Positions 26,301 through 38,198 of a DNA stretch of 64,000 nucleotides are shown in pieces. The translations under genes were made by a program, and so were the position numbers. A model generated the notes under the pieces. That model saw only the letters and a list, made by a program, of their open reading frames with translations. It searched no databases and was not told the origin of the DNA. The DNA is from Eucalyptus grandis (lineage: Eukaryota > Streptophyta > Magnoliopsida > Myrtales > Myrtaceae). The DNA lies in contig NC_052620.1 in the NCBI RefSeq assembly GCF_016545825.1, positions 13,082,001 through 13,146,000 on the forward strand, read 5' to 3'. The first letter of the stretch is position 1. Every line of letters starts with the position of its first letter.

Positions 26301-29222
26301 TGTGTTGGCTTGATGCTTACAAAAACAAAGAGCCCATTGTTATGGCTTACATGTCCCCAGTTCAAAACCTTGGAAGAGTTTTCTGCTACTATATATTATT
26401 TTGGCATTTGCACATAAGCATCGATATAATTGTTGGCACAATTATATACAAGGTAAAAATTGGCTAAATGACAGGCATGTGAGTGGTTATTCCAAGGAAA
26501 GACGAGCCCTTGGTTCAAAACCTAGGTTATTGCCAGTTCAAGTGCTCTGGTAGAACCAGATCAATGCTGTTTTTAATCCAGTTTTGGATCCCAAACGACA
26601 AGCACTGAAATGGACTGGACCGCAAATCGCTCTTAGTCAATCAGTTGAATGAGCAAGTACAGTCTGATTTTAAAAGCACCAGTGGAAGGGTCAACTCCAT
26701 TGAAAAGACCGCACTGGAAGATAAATTCTATAGATAGAGAAACCATGCCAATATTCAGATGCACAAAGTCTCAACCCAAGTTCTGGACAGTCATGTGTGA
26801 TGCATTAACATGTCGAAAGATCAGGGGAAACAGAGGTGAGCATGAAGCAGTTTGATTCAGTCTGGATGCCAGACCAAACCAAACCGTGCAAGTACGTTTG
26901 AATAAAAATGAAACTAGACCAAACCTAGTTATCATTTGGAATTATAACCATTTTCTCGTCTTCTATGTTTCTCTTTTTTTGGGTAAATTCATGAGCTTAA
27001 ATTCACCAAATAGTTTCAAAAGAGAAGTAATTTCATGATGATGCCAAACATTACACTCAGCAGAAATCACAGACACTGAAATTCAAACAATAAGCTACTT
27101 TATATCTTTATATCATATAAAATAGCCCACTTTATAAAAGTTTTAATAGGTAATAAGGTTTGGTTTGATTCCAAATAGTCGACCCAAAACTGAACTGCAA
27201 AAAATGGTTTAATTGGCTTGTGAACCATTATTTAAAAAAAAACCAAAGTCCTGTTGAACCGAACCAAAAAGTAATAATGGTTAGGTTCAGTTTTAACTGT
27301 TTTTCACACCAAACTGGAAGTACACTTCAGGGAGTACCAAAAACCCTTTGAGAATCTGGAATATGGTTGTAACATGTTGGCTGACATGGCTTTAGTTGTC
27401 AAAAGTAGAAGAAATTGATTTTAATCCTTCATTAGACTATCAGGCTAATGCTTTTGTGACTTATGCCTTAGAGATTACACTCTTTCCTCTGTTAATATGA
27501 AACCAAAATCAGTTTGATGGCTAAGAATTGCATGAAGAGACTCAGTGATACAGCTGAATAACAAGTTCTGCTGAAATACCAAGTAGCACTTGTGTGCCAG
27601 GTCCTTGAGTAAGACTTGTTGTTTAACCATGGGCAAAGTGCTATAAACCTCTCAGTCTGGTGATGCAACAGGTTATGTGTTCAGGAAGAACTTTGTCAAG
27701 TACAATGGCCATTACATTACAAGGGAAACTATAGGGAATTCAAAAGAATATCAAATTAAAAAGACTACATTGTTACACAACTTAACATAAACATCACTTG
27801 TAAAAGAAGGGTGGGTACGTTTGTGGGTTTTTGGTGGTTGGGGGGGGGGGGGTGTGTTAGAGGAAGAGACCATTTAGGAACATGGATGACGAGGTCATAT
27901 ACATCAAGCGAGATTACCTGGACAATGCCACAGCTGCAGTCTTCACTAGTGAATTTTCATGCAAATTCCTTGGACCTAAAAAAGAATAGCATTTAAAAGC
28001 ACCGTATGTATTTTGTACAGTATATACCGGAGCATATAAACTTCGAGATTGAGCCATAGTCCAAAATTCCTGCCAGTCATGCCGTTTAAAGAAAATTAAA
28101 TGTTAAATCAAATCAGCAGTAATTCAACTTAGATTCCAACATGAGAACAGCTCATGTAGCTCCATGAACGAAAAAAGATAAAATTTTGCTGCAAAATGGT
28201 CAAGACGTAAGACTTAAAAGTCCTCAACTGAAGCTCTTCCAGCAATAGCTCTCAGAAAGTATCTACCCCGAGAAAGCAAAGATCACCCCTTGCTAAATAC
28301 AATTCGAGTTCCTTGTTTACATATAAGAGGAAGCTCCATGGTGTTTCATTATTATAGTTTGCAAACTAAGTAGCCCTCATGGTAAAGCAGTGTAATGAGA
28401 TGAAAAGAGGTACAAGAAGCAAAAAGAAATAATGGAATTGACTACTCTCTGTCATTTCATGTTTCCAGGATGTAAAGAGCTCCAAAATGCTACAGATTAG
28501 AACATTGCTGTGTCTTGTCAACAGGTACTATGCATTACCAGTGCTACTGCCTACAAGACTGAAAAATGTAGGAAACAAAAAAGCATGGAAGAATTTAGCT
28601 GAGCCATGTATACAGTATGCGCTTATTAGTAAGCTCCTTCCATCAAGTTGTGGTCTCCCCTTTAAGTTCTTTTATCAATACTGTTCTGGTCTCTCTTTTT
28701 GATTTTTTCTCCAAGCTTATTCTTGATGAACAGTTCGTTAAAAGAAATGCGAATTCATGTAATAATAGCCTTGTGCAACCCATTTCAGCCCCTAACTACA
28801 ATAATTTCACATGGAGGTTCACGTCCTCTGTCAGGCATACCGCTGAATTTCATTTAAAAACATTCATGGGCAGGCATCCAATGCATGCAATCACTCATCT
28901 TATCCAGCAAAATTTCTGTACCTCTGCCACAGAACTGACAAAATGCACTCTATGATAAACAGAAATTTCCATTAAATTCCAAAGTCACTTACCGAAGAAC
29001 GTGATGACAAAGAGAGACTCCCTACGCACAAGCTGCCTCTTCCGCCTAAGCTCTGGAATGGGGAAACAAAGAGATAATCGAAGATCATCAGAACAATCCC
29101 ACTGCAGAAAAACAAACACAGGTTCGAAATTACGTGTCACGTACCTTCAGCAAATAACTGCGGCCCCTATCCTTGGGAAGTCGCAAATTTTGGGACAAGT
29201 ACACGGAGCCAGCGAGAGACAT
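20397..29222 (-). CDS. MSL2: Plastid mechanosensitive ion channel, MSL2/MSL3 type, 13 coding exons
   Basis: An MscS-like channel expected in the plastid inner envelope, where MSL2/MSL3 relieve osmotic stress and affect plastid size and division. Exons (transcript order): 29145-29222, 28993-29101, 27918-27975, 25737-25860, 25547-25644, 25330-25443, 24956-25016, 23843-23992, 23646-23756, 23323-23490, 23112-23225, 22633-22689, 20397-21326. Joins are in phase and give about 723 aa, against roughly 675 in Arabidopsis. Membrane segments lie near residues 95-115, 142-160, 170-192 and 223-242. The pore-lining MscS helix is [20 protein letters not shown] (about 242-261). The soluble MscS domain follows ([30 protein letters not shown]). 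The last exon is a 309-aa mostly disordered tail ending with the MSL2-like [17 protein letters not shown]. The N-terminal region (residues 1-63) is the least certain; a small exon between 27975 and 28993 may be missing. An untranslated first exon with donor near 29694 and acceptor near 29276 is likely. Confidence 0.92.
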
Positions 29223-29275
29223 TTTTCAGTTGCAGTCAACCGATGGCTGAAGCTACCGACAAAAGATCATAAGCT

Positions 29276-29850
29276 GCAAACAAGCAATGGAGAAACGTTC
29301 AGGCAACGAAGCGTCCTGGAGAAGAACGGAAAGGGAATCAACCCTCCGGCGGCCTCAGTCAACCTCAACCGCCAACAGACAGTACGGACAACCTGATGTC
29401 CTCAACACGGACGATAAAATAGAAAGGGATAACAGATTCGTTCCACGTATCGAAGCCGAAGCTCGTTTCGAAGGAAAAGCAATCGGCCGCCGAGACTAGG
29501 CCCGGTCGGCACCGAGCGTCGGTGAGAGGAATCGATGAACTCGTCACGATAACAAGGGAAACCGATCGCGGAATCGGATCCGGCGACAACTACGACGCAA
29601 GAAACCAGAAGCGTCCCCGATCAACATGAGAAAAAAGAGAACGATCATCACACGATGGCAGTTGATTCCACCGCAAGCAAACGAGGCGAGCCGATTACCG
29701 GAAACGAGAAGCCGGCGGCGGGGGCGGCGGAATCGAAGGTTCCGGCGGAAGCTCCGGCGGCGACCTCTGCTAGCGGAGCTCGGAAACGAGAGAGAGGGAG
29801 GGAGGGAGGTGTGCGCGGGGGACGGAGACGTCCAACTGTCAAATTGCGCA
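29276..29850 (-). promoter_or_regulatory. Probable 5'UTR intron and promoter-proximal region of the MSL gene
   Basis: On the minus strand a donor-like site (ccg|gtaatc) at about 29693 and an acceptor-like site (tttgcag|c) at about 29276 would remove a leader intron ahead of the ATG at 29222. The region up to 29850 is GC-rich with gaggcgg/ccggcgg words and a short GA/GGA tract at 29790-29805, as is common for plant transcription starts. The exact start is not determinable by eye. Confidence 0.4.
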
Positions 29851-31429
29851 TCGCTTTTTTTCTTTTCTTCTTTTTCTTCTTTTTTTGTTTTTTGGATTTG
29901 TGTAGCGGTTATTCCATCGGGCCCCGCACCTCCGCGCCGGGTTGCTCGCCACGTGTCCTGCTTTTTGAACAACGGATACCTGAAGTGGGTGGAGCAGTTA
30001 CGCCGGGTCCTTCGACCAAAAAATAAAATAAAAAATTACGTCGGGTCCGGGTCAAATCGGGTTTCATATTTTTCTGTATTGAATTTTAACTTACAATTTA
30101 ATCGCAAAAATATATAAGGGGAAATGCAGGATTTCACAAAATTTAAATTCGGAACCATCTCATGTGTGGATACTAGGTGAAAATTTTGTGTAACCAATGC
30201 CAATTAGAAAGTAAACTGAAGTTTTTAAAAGGCTTAATTTTTTTTTTGGTAAGATTAAAAGGCTTAATTTTATATTTGATTATTTTGAAAAATTTGTGAC
30301 ATGTGGTGATACTTTGTTTGAAAAAATATGTCACAATCAAAATTATAATTAGACATATTTTAGCCAGATCCCAATCCTCTATGGTAATTTGAGTTCGGTT
30401 TGGGACTCCTACTCAAAGATCCCGACTTAGGCTTTTAAGCTAGGTTTAAGACGCCATGGAGCTTCTCGAGTTACTATGGAGAATGGCAAAAATGCGTTGA
30501 ACCATTTTCCCAGGTTCTATATCACATCTTATTTATTTTTATTTTTTTGGTTGATTTTACTCTACTCATAGTCTAGCTTTCATTTTCAGATTTTTGTCTT
30601 GTCTCCTTATAGGGCGTGGGAGTCGAAATCCACGCTAAATTGAGAAGTCTATGATCCTTTTGAGCAAACTAAATTGATCTACAAATATAATTCTGTAGTA
30701 CTTCTATCGGACATACCATAACACCCATATAAGATCTACTGAGAAGTCTATGATCCTTCTGAGCAAACTAAATTGCCAATGTTAACATAAGAAATCTCAC
30801 ATGGGCCAGTGAAGTGCCATGCCTCAGAAGTTCTTCTCTGAGATATAAATCTCCAACTTTTTAAAGCTCTGTCAATGGTACCGATTAGCAGGATAGAACA
30901 TGAGCTTCAGACCATTGATGCTCTTCTCATATCATAGAGACTCTGCAAACTTCACAGAGGAGAGAATGGATTCCTTCTGAAGATGACCCAGAACATCGAG
31001 GCGTATACTTTATCGCGGGCGGATTTCCCCCATGCGTGCTAGTGCAGGTGTATGCAACAGGCGTCTTTCTGTATGTAGTTTGCTCAAAATATGTCCCTAA
31101 CATGTATCTAATCTACTGTACGTAACATGTGTTTCTTCACATTGTCAGTCTCTCCCAGAAATTGGAGATACCCTGAACTATTTTCTCATCCGCAGCTTGG
31201 AGCTGTCAAGAAAAATGCCTTGGAAAAAAGTGACAATCCAACAAATTTGCAGATACAGAATCGGCGTAGATTTATAGTACAAATCGCGTGACAACAACCG
31301 GACATGACAAGTCATACAAGGTTTCTTTCAACAACAAAACAAATGTCAGCAATCACATTTAGAGGTCAGTGGCACAAACAGGTTCCTTGCCCAAAACCGA
31401 AACCTGGCATTGCCAGTCTTGAAGTGGAG
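29851..31429. other. Intergenic, with a 99-bp period duplication
   Basis: No gene is supported. The words gagaagtctatgatcctt and gagcaaactaaattg recur at 30642 and 30741, a two-copy direct repeat with a 99-bp period. Sequence next to 31430 is probably the 3'UTR of the coiled-coil gene. Confidence 0.5.
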
Positions 31430-34252
31430 CTAACTGTTAAGCTCTCTGAAAGGAGATCTTCCATTCAAAACGACTGCCCATCTCTTCAGTGCAAAAGGAG
31501 ATTTATCAGACTTCGAATCCTCATTGACAGGGACAACATTTTGGTTGTTCCCTTCAGAATCCAAACTCAAGCCATTACAGTCAAAAGACCGTACTATCGT
31601 GTCTAGGACTTGCATCAGTTGGTTGTCTTCGCTGGAAGACTCGTTGATCCTCTCTTCCATCTCCCTAATAAGCCCCAACAAGTCTTCCTTTTCTGATAGT
31701 AATGCTCGGATGTGTTTAAGCAAGTTACTATTTTCGCTCTTCAGCTCATTAACGAAGGCATCTGAGCTGGTGAGCCTTGTATCCATCTCCCGAGCCAAGT
31801 TTTTCATCTCTGACTCTTTTGCCTCCAGTGCAGCTTCAATCTCCAATGCTCTATGCTCTGACCATGAAAGGGATTTTTCCTGAAGCTCCATCTTCTTTTG
31901 CAGGTTAGTCAATTCATCCTCCAATTCCGTAATCAGCATCCTCTTCTCTTCGACTTCTATCTCGGCCACAATTTCTGCTGCTGTTATCTTCTCCCAGGCT
32001 TCGCAAAATGAATCGATTGCTGCCTCCTTTTCAGCTAGCTGGGAGGACATGGACACCATCGAGCTGTTGAACTTGTCTTCCAGGGACTTCATGGAGTGCA
32101 TTAAGTCCCTTATTCTCCGGTCCTTCTCTTCCGTGAGATGGACAAGTTTGTGTTTCTCATTCTCGAACGTCCTCTCTGCTCCTAATTGGGCAAAAAGAAC
32201 GCTTTCGAATTCTCTTCTAAGTGATTCCTGCTCTAGCCGACTAATCTCCTCCTGGAGTTCCTTGAAGATCTCATCTTTCTCCCTGATCATTTCGAAGAAA
32301 CTATTCCTCTCTGATTCGAGGGCCATCAGTGACTCCATCTTTGTAGAATTAGCAACTTCTAATTCTTTCATCTTGATTTCTTGCTCCAGAAGCAAAATCT
32401 TCTTCTGCTGACGGTCGATACTTCTGCGTCTATCTTCCAACAGGTGGGCAAGTTCATCTTTCTCCGCCTTCATCGCATTCTCAAACTCAGATTGTGCAAG
32501 AAGTGAGGCTTCCATTTGTTTGCGTGTTTCATGGTTTTCTTCAATTTCAAATTTCAAACGATCAGCAACTGATCTCCATATCTGCAACTCAAATTCCATT
32601 TCATTTGCTTCGCCAATTTTCTCGGTCAGCTCAGACGTGGTTCTATCCAGGGCATCACAAACTTCTTTAATCTTCTCATTAGAATTGACTTCCATTCTCA
32701 AAGCTTGCTCCTTCAAGTAAAACTGGCATCTTGACGATTCCTCAAGCATTTCCTTATAACTCGCTAGCTCAACCCTCACCTTCTGATGTTCACTGACGAT
32801 CTCCTCATGAGCCTTGGCCAAGGCTTCATTCTTCATCTCAAGCTGCTTTATCAGAAGAGAAGCATTCTCTTCTCTGATCTTGTTATGTGTGCCGATATCA
32901 GAAGCAGTATTAGCAAGCTTTAACTGATACTCGGATATTCCTGATTTCATCACCAATTGTATCACAGAGATCTCCTCGTTCATCAACATCAACTGCATCA
33001 GAGAGGCATTGCAATCTTCTAATTCTTTCTTGACATCTTTGAGTTCCGCTTCCTTACACAACAACTCAGACCTGCAATCCTCCAGTTCAGCTGTCAATTT
33101 CTCCAGCTCTCGACTCCACTCAGCCTCTTTTGCTTTAAGATTTGCAGCACAGTCTTTGTGCATCTGCTCAACGCTCTTTAGCCTGTTTCGCAGCTTAGCC
33201 AAAGATGGAGAGTTTCCTGCACTGTTTATCCTCTCTTCTTGGAGTTGTTTGATGTCTCCTATTAGTTCTTCATTTTCTTGCTGCAATTTCCTTGCCTGGT
33301 ATTTCATCTCCTTGCAAATTGTCTCGTTGTTCCCCAGTAAATGCCTCAAATTTGCCACCTCTTCATCCCTCTGGGCCATCAAGCGTTCCAGCTGCGACTT
33401 TGCTCCCTCACATTCCCCAAAGACATTCTCAAAGCGTGTTTTAAAGTCAGAGACCTGAAACTCCAAAGTCTTTCTTCTGCTTTCTTCGTGGGCAAGAGCT
33501 TGGTTACACATCTGCAACCTGCTCGCAAGATCCTGTGACATTCTAGTTTGAGAGTCCAGCTTTGTCTGCAGCAAAGACATCTCATCAAGAAATGAAGATC
33601 TCTCCATCTCCCATTCTTTCTTGCTCGTCTTGTACTGTTCACGAAGCTTGTGGTGCGCCTCTTCCAAATGCTTGAACTGCTCTTTCTTCCATTTAAGCTG
33701 ATCTTCAACTTTCCTGACTCCCTGCTCTAAATTGTCGATTGCATCATCTCTTTCTCTCAGCTCTTTAGGAGCCTTCACCTTTTCCACTGCTTCTGAACAT
33801 TTCTTCTGTGAGGTATCCAAAAGCCTTTTCAGGCCTTTATTCTGTTCTTCAAACCCTCGCAGCTTCTCCTCTTGACTGGCACATCTATCGTTTGCTTCTT
33901 CTACAGCCAATAGCAAGCGCCTGTTCTCCTCTTCCCACTTTTTCGACTTCTCTTTACAATCAAATCTCAGAGTGTCATTCGCAGCACTAAGACGTTTAAC
34001 AGTTGATTCCTTTTCGCTTAAACTGCATTTGAGATCTTCACACAGACGCTTCAATTCAGAAATTTCTTCTGTCTTTCCAGTGAGTTCTTCTGTCTGGTTC
34101 TCAATTTTCCCCCTCGCTTCCTGCAGCCTATGTGACTGCTCACTGAACCCTTTCTTTAAGCTCTCATGCTGTTCAGCTTTAGTCAGGTAGTCTGCCTTGA
34201 GCCTCTCAATCTCCAGTTTGGCTTCATCCAATTCCTCGCAAATCTTATCCAT
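31430..34252 (-). CDS. Long coiled-coil protein, At4g38062-like
   Basis: A single uninterrupted coding exon of 940 codons starting at the ATG at 34252. The protein is almost wholly heptad-rich coiled coil (E, K, L, Q dominated) from about residue 5 to 870. It then has a short tail with DKSPFALKRWAVVLNGRSPF and RELNS at the end. It resembles the plant protein annotated as 'uncharacterized At4g38062' along its length, especially LKWKKEQFKHLEEAHHKLRE (about 180-199) and RLQMCNQALAHEESRRK (about 243-259). Molecular function is unknown; a cytoskeletal or scaffold role is only a guess from structure. No membrane segment or enzyme motif is present. A leader intron is likely, with donor cag|gtacgt near 35251 and a candidate acceptor near 34697. 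A 193-bp tandem duplication lies across the start codon and leader. Confidence 0.87.
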   Translation of the reverse strand: MDKICEELDEAKLEIERLKADYLTKAEQHESLKKGFSEQSHRLQEARGKIENQTEELTGKTEEISELKRLCEDLKCSLSEKESTVKRLSAANDTLRFDCKEKSKKWEEENRRLLLAVEEANDRCASQEEKLRGFEEQNKGLKRLLDTSQKKCSEAVEKVKAPKELRERDDAIDNLEQGVRKVEDQLKWKKEQFKHLEEAHHKLREQYKTSKKEWEMERSSFLDEMSLLQTKLDSQTRMSQDLASRLQMCNQALAHEESRRKTLEFQVSDFKTRFENVFGECEGAKSQLERLMAQRDEEVANLRHLLGNNETICKEMKYQARKLQQENEELIGDIKQLQEERINSAGNSPSLAKLRNRLKSVEQMHKDCAANLKAKEAEWSRELEKLTAELEDCRSELLCKEAELKDVKKELEDCNASLMQLMLMNEEISVIQLVMKSGISEYQLKLANTASDIGTHNKIREENASLLIKQLEMKNEALAKAHEEIVSEHQKVRVELASYKEMLEESSRCQFYLKEQALRMEVNSNEKIKEVCDALDRTTSELTEKIGEANEMEFELQIWRSVADRLKFEIEENHETRKQMEASLLAQSEFENAMKAEKDELAHLLEDRRRSIDRQQKKILLLEQEIKMKELEVANSTKMESLMALESERNSFFEMIREKDEIFKELQEEISRLEQESLRREFESVLFAQLGAERTFENEKHKLVHLTEEKDRRIRDLMHSMKSLEDKFNSSMVSMSSQLAEKEAAIDSFCEAWEKITAAEIVAEIEVEEKRMLITELEDELTNLQKKMELQEKSLSWSEHRALEIEAALEAKESEMKNLAREMDTRLTSSDAFVNELKSENSNLLKHIRALLSEKEDLLGLIREMEERINESSSEDNQLMQVLDTIVRSFDCNGLSLDSEGNNQNVVPVNEDSKSDKSPFALKRWAVVLNGRSPFRELNS

Positions 34253-34625
34253 ATTTTCCTACCAAGACTCCACGAAACCTGATCCGGACAATAGGCAGGA
34301 TAATGAGAAAATGGACCTTGCTACTGAAATTCTCTAGGCCATACTATATTCACAGTAAACCCCAATACAAATAGATCATGGAGATTGCAAAGAATCCATC
34401 ATACAAGAGAAAGAAATACAGATCATCCCCACAAATTTTATCCACATTTTCCTACCGAGACTCCATGAAACCTGATCCGGACAATGGGCAGGATATTAAG
34501 AAAATGGACCTTGCTACTGAAATTCTCTAGGCCATACTATATTCATAGTACACACCAGTATAAATAGATCATGGCGAGTGCAAGAATCCATCATACGAGG
34601 GAAAAAAAAATCAGATTGTCCCCGG
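34240..34625. repeat. 193-bp tandem duplication at the 5' end of the coiled-coil gene
   Basis: Unit 1 (about 34240-34432) and unit 2 (about 34433-34625) share long stretches such as cctgatccggacaat, aaaatggaccttgctactga and attctctaggccatactata at constant spacing. Unit 1 contains the start codon (cat at 34250-34252 on the plus strand). The equivalent position in unit 2 reads cac, so no duplicate ATG is present. Divergence of roughly 10-15 percent suggests it is not very recent. Confidence 0.85.
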
Positions 34626-34696
34626 AAAGAAGTCAAGAAAGTGTTCAAGATCATCGCCCCCAAGAAGCCCTAACTGACCTTTAAGAGTGTCTTCGA

Positions 34697-35430
34697 ACTG
34701 CAAGAAAGGTAACCCTTTTTACGGCGATCTTGTGGTGGGAAAAAAACCAAATCTCTATCCATATTTCGTGAAATGCTATTCGAGCAAGAACCAAATCTCT
34801 TACGTCCAAGAAGAGATTTCGGCTTATATACATCTATTTAACTAGCCTAACTTGAGGGAACTCCTATAAGGGACGGCAAAACCGCAGAGACAGAGTACAA
34901 ACAACAACGAGAAGAATTCAAGAGAGCCATTCATTTGGATTACCCAAGTAGAAAATCAGCGAAAAGAATGGGATGAAATAGACAGAAAACACCAACGAGG
35001 CGACTATATAGAACATCCTACCAGAACACACACCCTTCTCAACGAAACGAAGCCACCCGAGAAACCCGACATTCGAAGGAGTCGAAAGAACCGGAAACGA
35101 AGGAAAGACATTCGAATCCAAACCAAGATTCTGCGGCAGTTCCCACGAAATCGAAGCGAAACAACCGACCCATCAGAGCAAAAACGCACCATTTCCTCCG
35201 ACCCGGAACAACCGAACGCCTAGCGATCGAGAGCAAGCGGCAGAAACGTACCTGATTATCGCCGGCTTCGACTCGACTCGATTCGACCCGATCGGTAGGC
35301 GGACGAAGCCTGGAGTTCCGTGGTTCCTTTCGTGGAAGAAGAAGAAGAGAGAGAGAGAGAGAGAAAGAGAGGGGGTTTTCGAAAAGAGCCGTTGGGGAGG
35401 GAGGGGGTGGGGCTTTGGAGGATTTAAAAA
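34697..35430 (-). promoter_or_regulatory. 5'UTR exon, leader intron and promoter-proximal region of the coiled-coil gene
   Basis: On the minus strand, a C/T-rich leader with (CT)n (plus-strand GA tract at 35346-35372) is followed by ccggcgataatcag|gtacgt, a strong donor near 35251. A candidate acceptor, tttcttgcag, lies at about 34697. A leader intron of about 550 bp is therefore likely. The GA/CT tract placement matches that of the GT106-like and NET2 genes. Confidence 0.5.
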
Positions 35431-35639
35431 TCAACGGCTCGTTTGCGGCCCGTTAGTTATAAAGATCCACTTTTTGTTAACCTTGGATTCGGTTCGTAAT
35501 TACCACTAGCCGTTACCGATCGAATGTATGAGTTCTTGCCTACGCCTTCGAACGATTCCACTTTTTGAGTTTATTCTTATTAATGAAAATCATTGCCACC
35601 CCCCCAAAAAAAACCTCTGTAAAATTCGCGAAAAAATTA

Positions 35640-36480
35640 CAAATTTTCTTTTTGCTGGTAGATTTATGAAGTTATTAGTAATCATCAATGATCAAACATC
35701 GTTCGTGAAAAAGGAAATATGTCACCATGGTCTTACAGACGCCGACATTAATAGTAAGCTGCTGACTTCTTTTGAATATTGTGAGTATGGTTGGTTAATT
35801 AATCATTGGAATCTCTTCTTTTTAATTTTACAAGTAGGATTAGTAAATTACCAACAATTTTTTGATTAGCAAACTATTAACGTTGCAATGAATTTACCAA
35901 CGTCCAAATGAAATGGTTATTTACTAAATTCTTTTCAAGGTTACAAGTGTAATTATTACATGATGAACTTACCAACGTCCAAACAAATTAGTAAATAAAA
36001 CTAATATTATATTTTATGAGTATGGTTAGTAAATTACTAACATTGTAAATTATTTACCACCGTCCAAAAAATTACTAACATTGTAATTTGTTTACCACCG
36101 TCCAAAAAAACAATAGTAAGTTATTATCTTTTCTGAGAAATTTTACAAATATGGTTAGTAAATCACCAATGCTGAATGAATTTACCAACATGCCAATGAA
36201 TTTACAAGCTACTAACTTCTTTTAGATTTACAAGCATGGTAAGTAACTTATCAATAATGTACGTAATTTACAACATCATCTAACTCTGTTCATAACTTAT
36301 TGCAAATGAACTTATGGACATTTTGAATTTACAAACATCTATATAAAATTATGATTTTTTTTTTTTCTGTTAGGTTTTTACCAACCGTTGTTTAAGTTAC
36401 TTACCAACATGTGTTGGTTTTTGTACAATTATCAATCTAACCAACTTTTTGCAATAATTACCAACTCTTACTTGTGAGGA
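35640..36480. repeat. AT-rich diffuse repeat with recurrent ttaccaac words
   Basis: Roughly ten occurrences of ttacca(a/c)c, often followed by gtccaaa, and alternating with ggttagtaa, are spread at irregular intervals of about 40-90 bp. This looks like a degenerate tandem satellite. No coding capacity is seen. A reverse-complement counterpart lies at 50040-50790. Confidence 0.55.
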
Positions 36481-37690
36481 AATCTCAACTTTTAGGCTAT
36501 GTTCATTTGGCGAAAAATGAATGATTTAAAAAATATTTTTAAAAATGTTTGCTTGTTGCTCTTGAAATAATTAGTCAACAAAAAATATTTTCATTATCAC
36601 TGATAATTTATGTCTTTTTTATCTATCAAATTACCTAGTCTAATGTATTTACTCTTATCTTAGCCGTTTAATAATGTTCATAACTTACTAATGGGTTACC
36701 TGACAAACAACGCAAGCCCATTGACGGAGGCCCCTTTAAAAGCCCACGTCACTGAGCATTCAGCGACAAAGGGACGAAATGGGCGGCAAGCCAACGGACA
36801 GACCACGTTTTGGAAAAGACAACTTTTATGATGTCACATCCTCGCAAATTGCAAAATTCCAAACTATCTAAGTAAGTATAAACACCCCTAAATCAATCAT
36901 TTGAGGTACATTAACCCTTACTCCGTTAATGTCATTTATCTAAAGGTGGTACTGCCTTGAGTGTCAAAGGGTCCTAAAATCCTACCTATATGTGTTCAAA
37001 AAGCTAACACGATAAAGATTGAGTGCCCCGCATATATTCAATGAATGATTCTCTTGTGAACATTTTGCTTCAACAAATTTTGCTCGGTTCTAATGAAATC
37101 AACACCTCTTTTTGAGTAATCGAGTACTTCCCAACAGTATTTTTAGATTGCTTCGTATCATGAAATTTCCTAAATACGCAAAACCGCAGCATCTTTATCA
37201 ATTGGATCATAAGAAAAGTATATACTTTTTCTTTTAAGCGCAACTACTTCATCATCTGCATTTTCATCCTCTAAATTATTAGTCTCATCATCATCATAAC
37301 TTTCCTCATGTTTTGTCTCGTTACCATCAGGCACTATAGCGCCTTGGTCCAAAGTGGTGCATTCCTCCTTTGTAGATATTCCCTTACTTGTTGCCTTGTC
37401 CATGCAAGTTCCTCATTATCATTTGGGCAATTTATACACACTAAAGCTTCCTCATGAGATTCACCTGACGGAGCAATTTCCCAATCCTTGCCTCACTCTA
37501 GTCCCTTCATCAATTGTCATCACTACTAGATTTGTGACATGTCCTAGTTTGTCGATCTCTCTTTGCAACATGAGTTGTATGCGGCGCCTTGCTCTCCTAC
37601 ACAAATTGGTAACTATTTTTACACTCCTCCTAAAATGAATTCATCCCTTACCTGAATTGTTCAATACCGGCTCATACTACTCCTAAATCC
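36481..37690. other. Intergenic, nothing recognised
   Basis: A 77-codon minus-strand open frame at 37170-37403 encodes an acidic, low-complexity peptide that I do not recognise; it could be a decayed transposon fragment. No other support for genes. Confidence 0.35.
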
Positions 37691-37699
37691 GTGCCTTTG

Positions 37700-37890
37700 A
37701 ACATACAAATAAGCATTATGACCATGGAAATAATGGTAAACAAGATACCTAATAGGTTTTTACCATTATCATTCAATGCCCTCATTTTCATCACTGGCAA
37801 ACTCAACATACAGATAAGCATTTTGACCGTGGAAATAATGGTAAACAATATACCTAATAGACTAATACCATTATCATCATGCATGTATCT
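37700..37890. repeat. Two-copy direct repeat, 105-bp period
   Basis: The block aacatac(a)aataagcatt…ccatggaaataatggtaaac…tacctaatag occurs at 37700 and again at 37805 with few changes. It is non-coding as far as can be seen. Confidence 0.8.
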
Positions 37891-38198
37891 CAGAATGTCC
37901 TTCTAATGCAATTTCTCTATTTTGCATCCTAGCTATATGTGCTCAATCAAGAATCGTATTGGAATGCTACCAACAAGATTCTTTACAGATGTTGTCGATC
38001 TCGACAAAGCAATGATGCATGAAGGTTTGGTGTGGTTTCCCACCAAGCTGGGTCCAAAATACATATGCTCATCCAAAGGCATGGCCAAAGACATGATGAG
38101 ATCCCATGCCCACCTCCATCCAAATAATGATAGAAAGTCAAAACGTGGCAATTAAGAGGCTGGGCCAAGGGACCTTACTGGGGAAACCAGACCTTCTC

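Noticed and set aside
29544..30117. Open frames of 123-163 codons on both strands
   Set aside because: They overlap in several frames across the GC-rich promoter and leader of the MSL gene; the residue composition follows GC-rich and T-rich tracts, so they are not supported as genes.
31524..34190. Long plus-strand open frames rich in Ser/Phe
   Set aside because: They are antisense shadows of the Glu/Lys/Leu-rich coiled-coil gene on the minus strand.
37170..37403. Acidic 77-codon minus-strand frame
   Set aside because: No start-site, splice or family support; low-complexity composition. Kept only as a remark in the intergenic entry.
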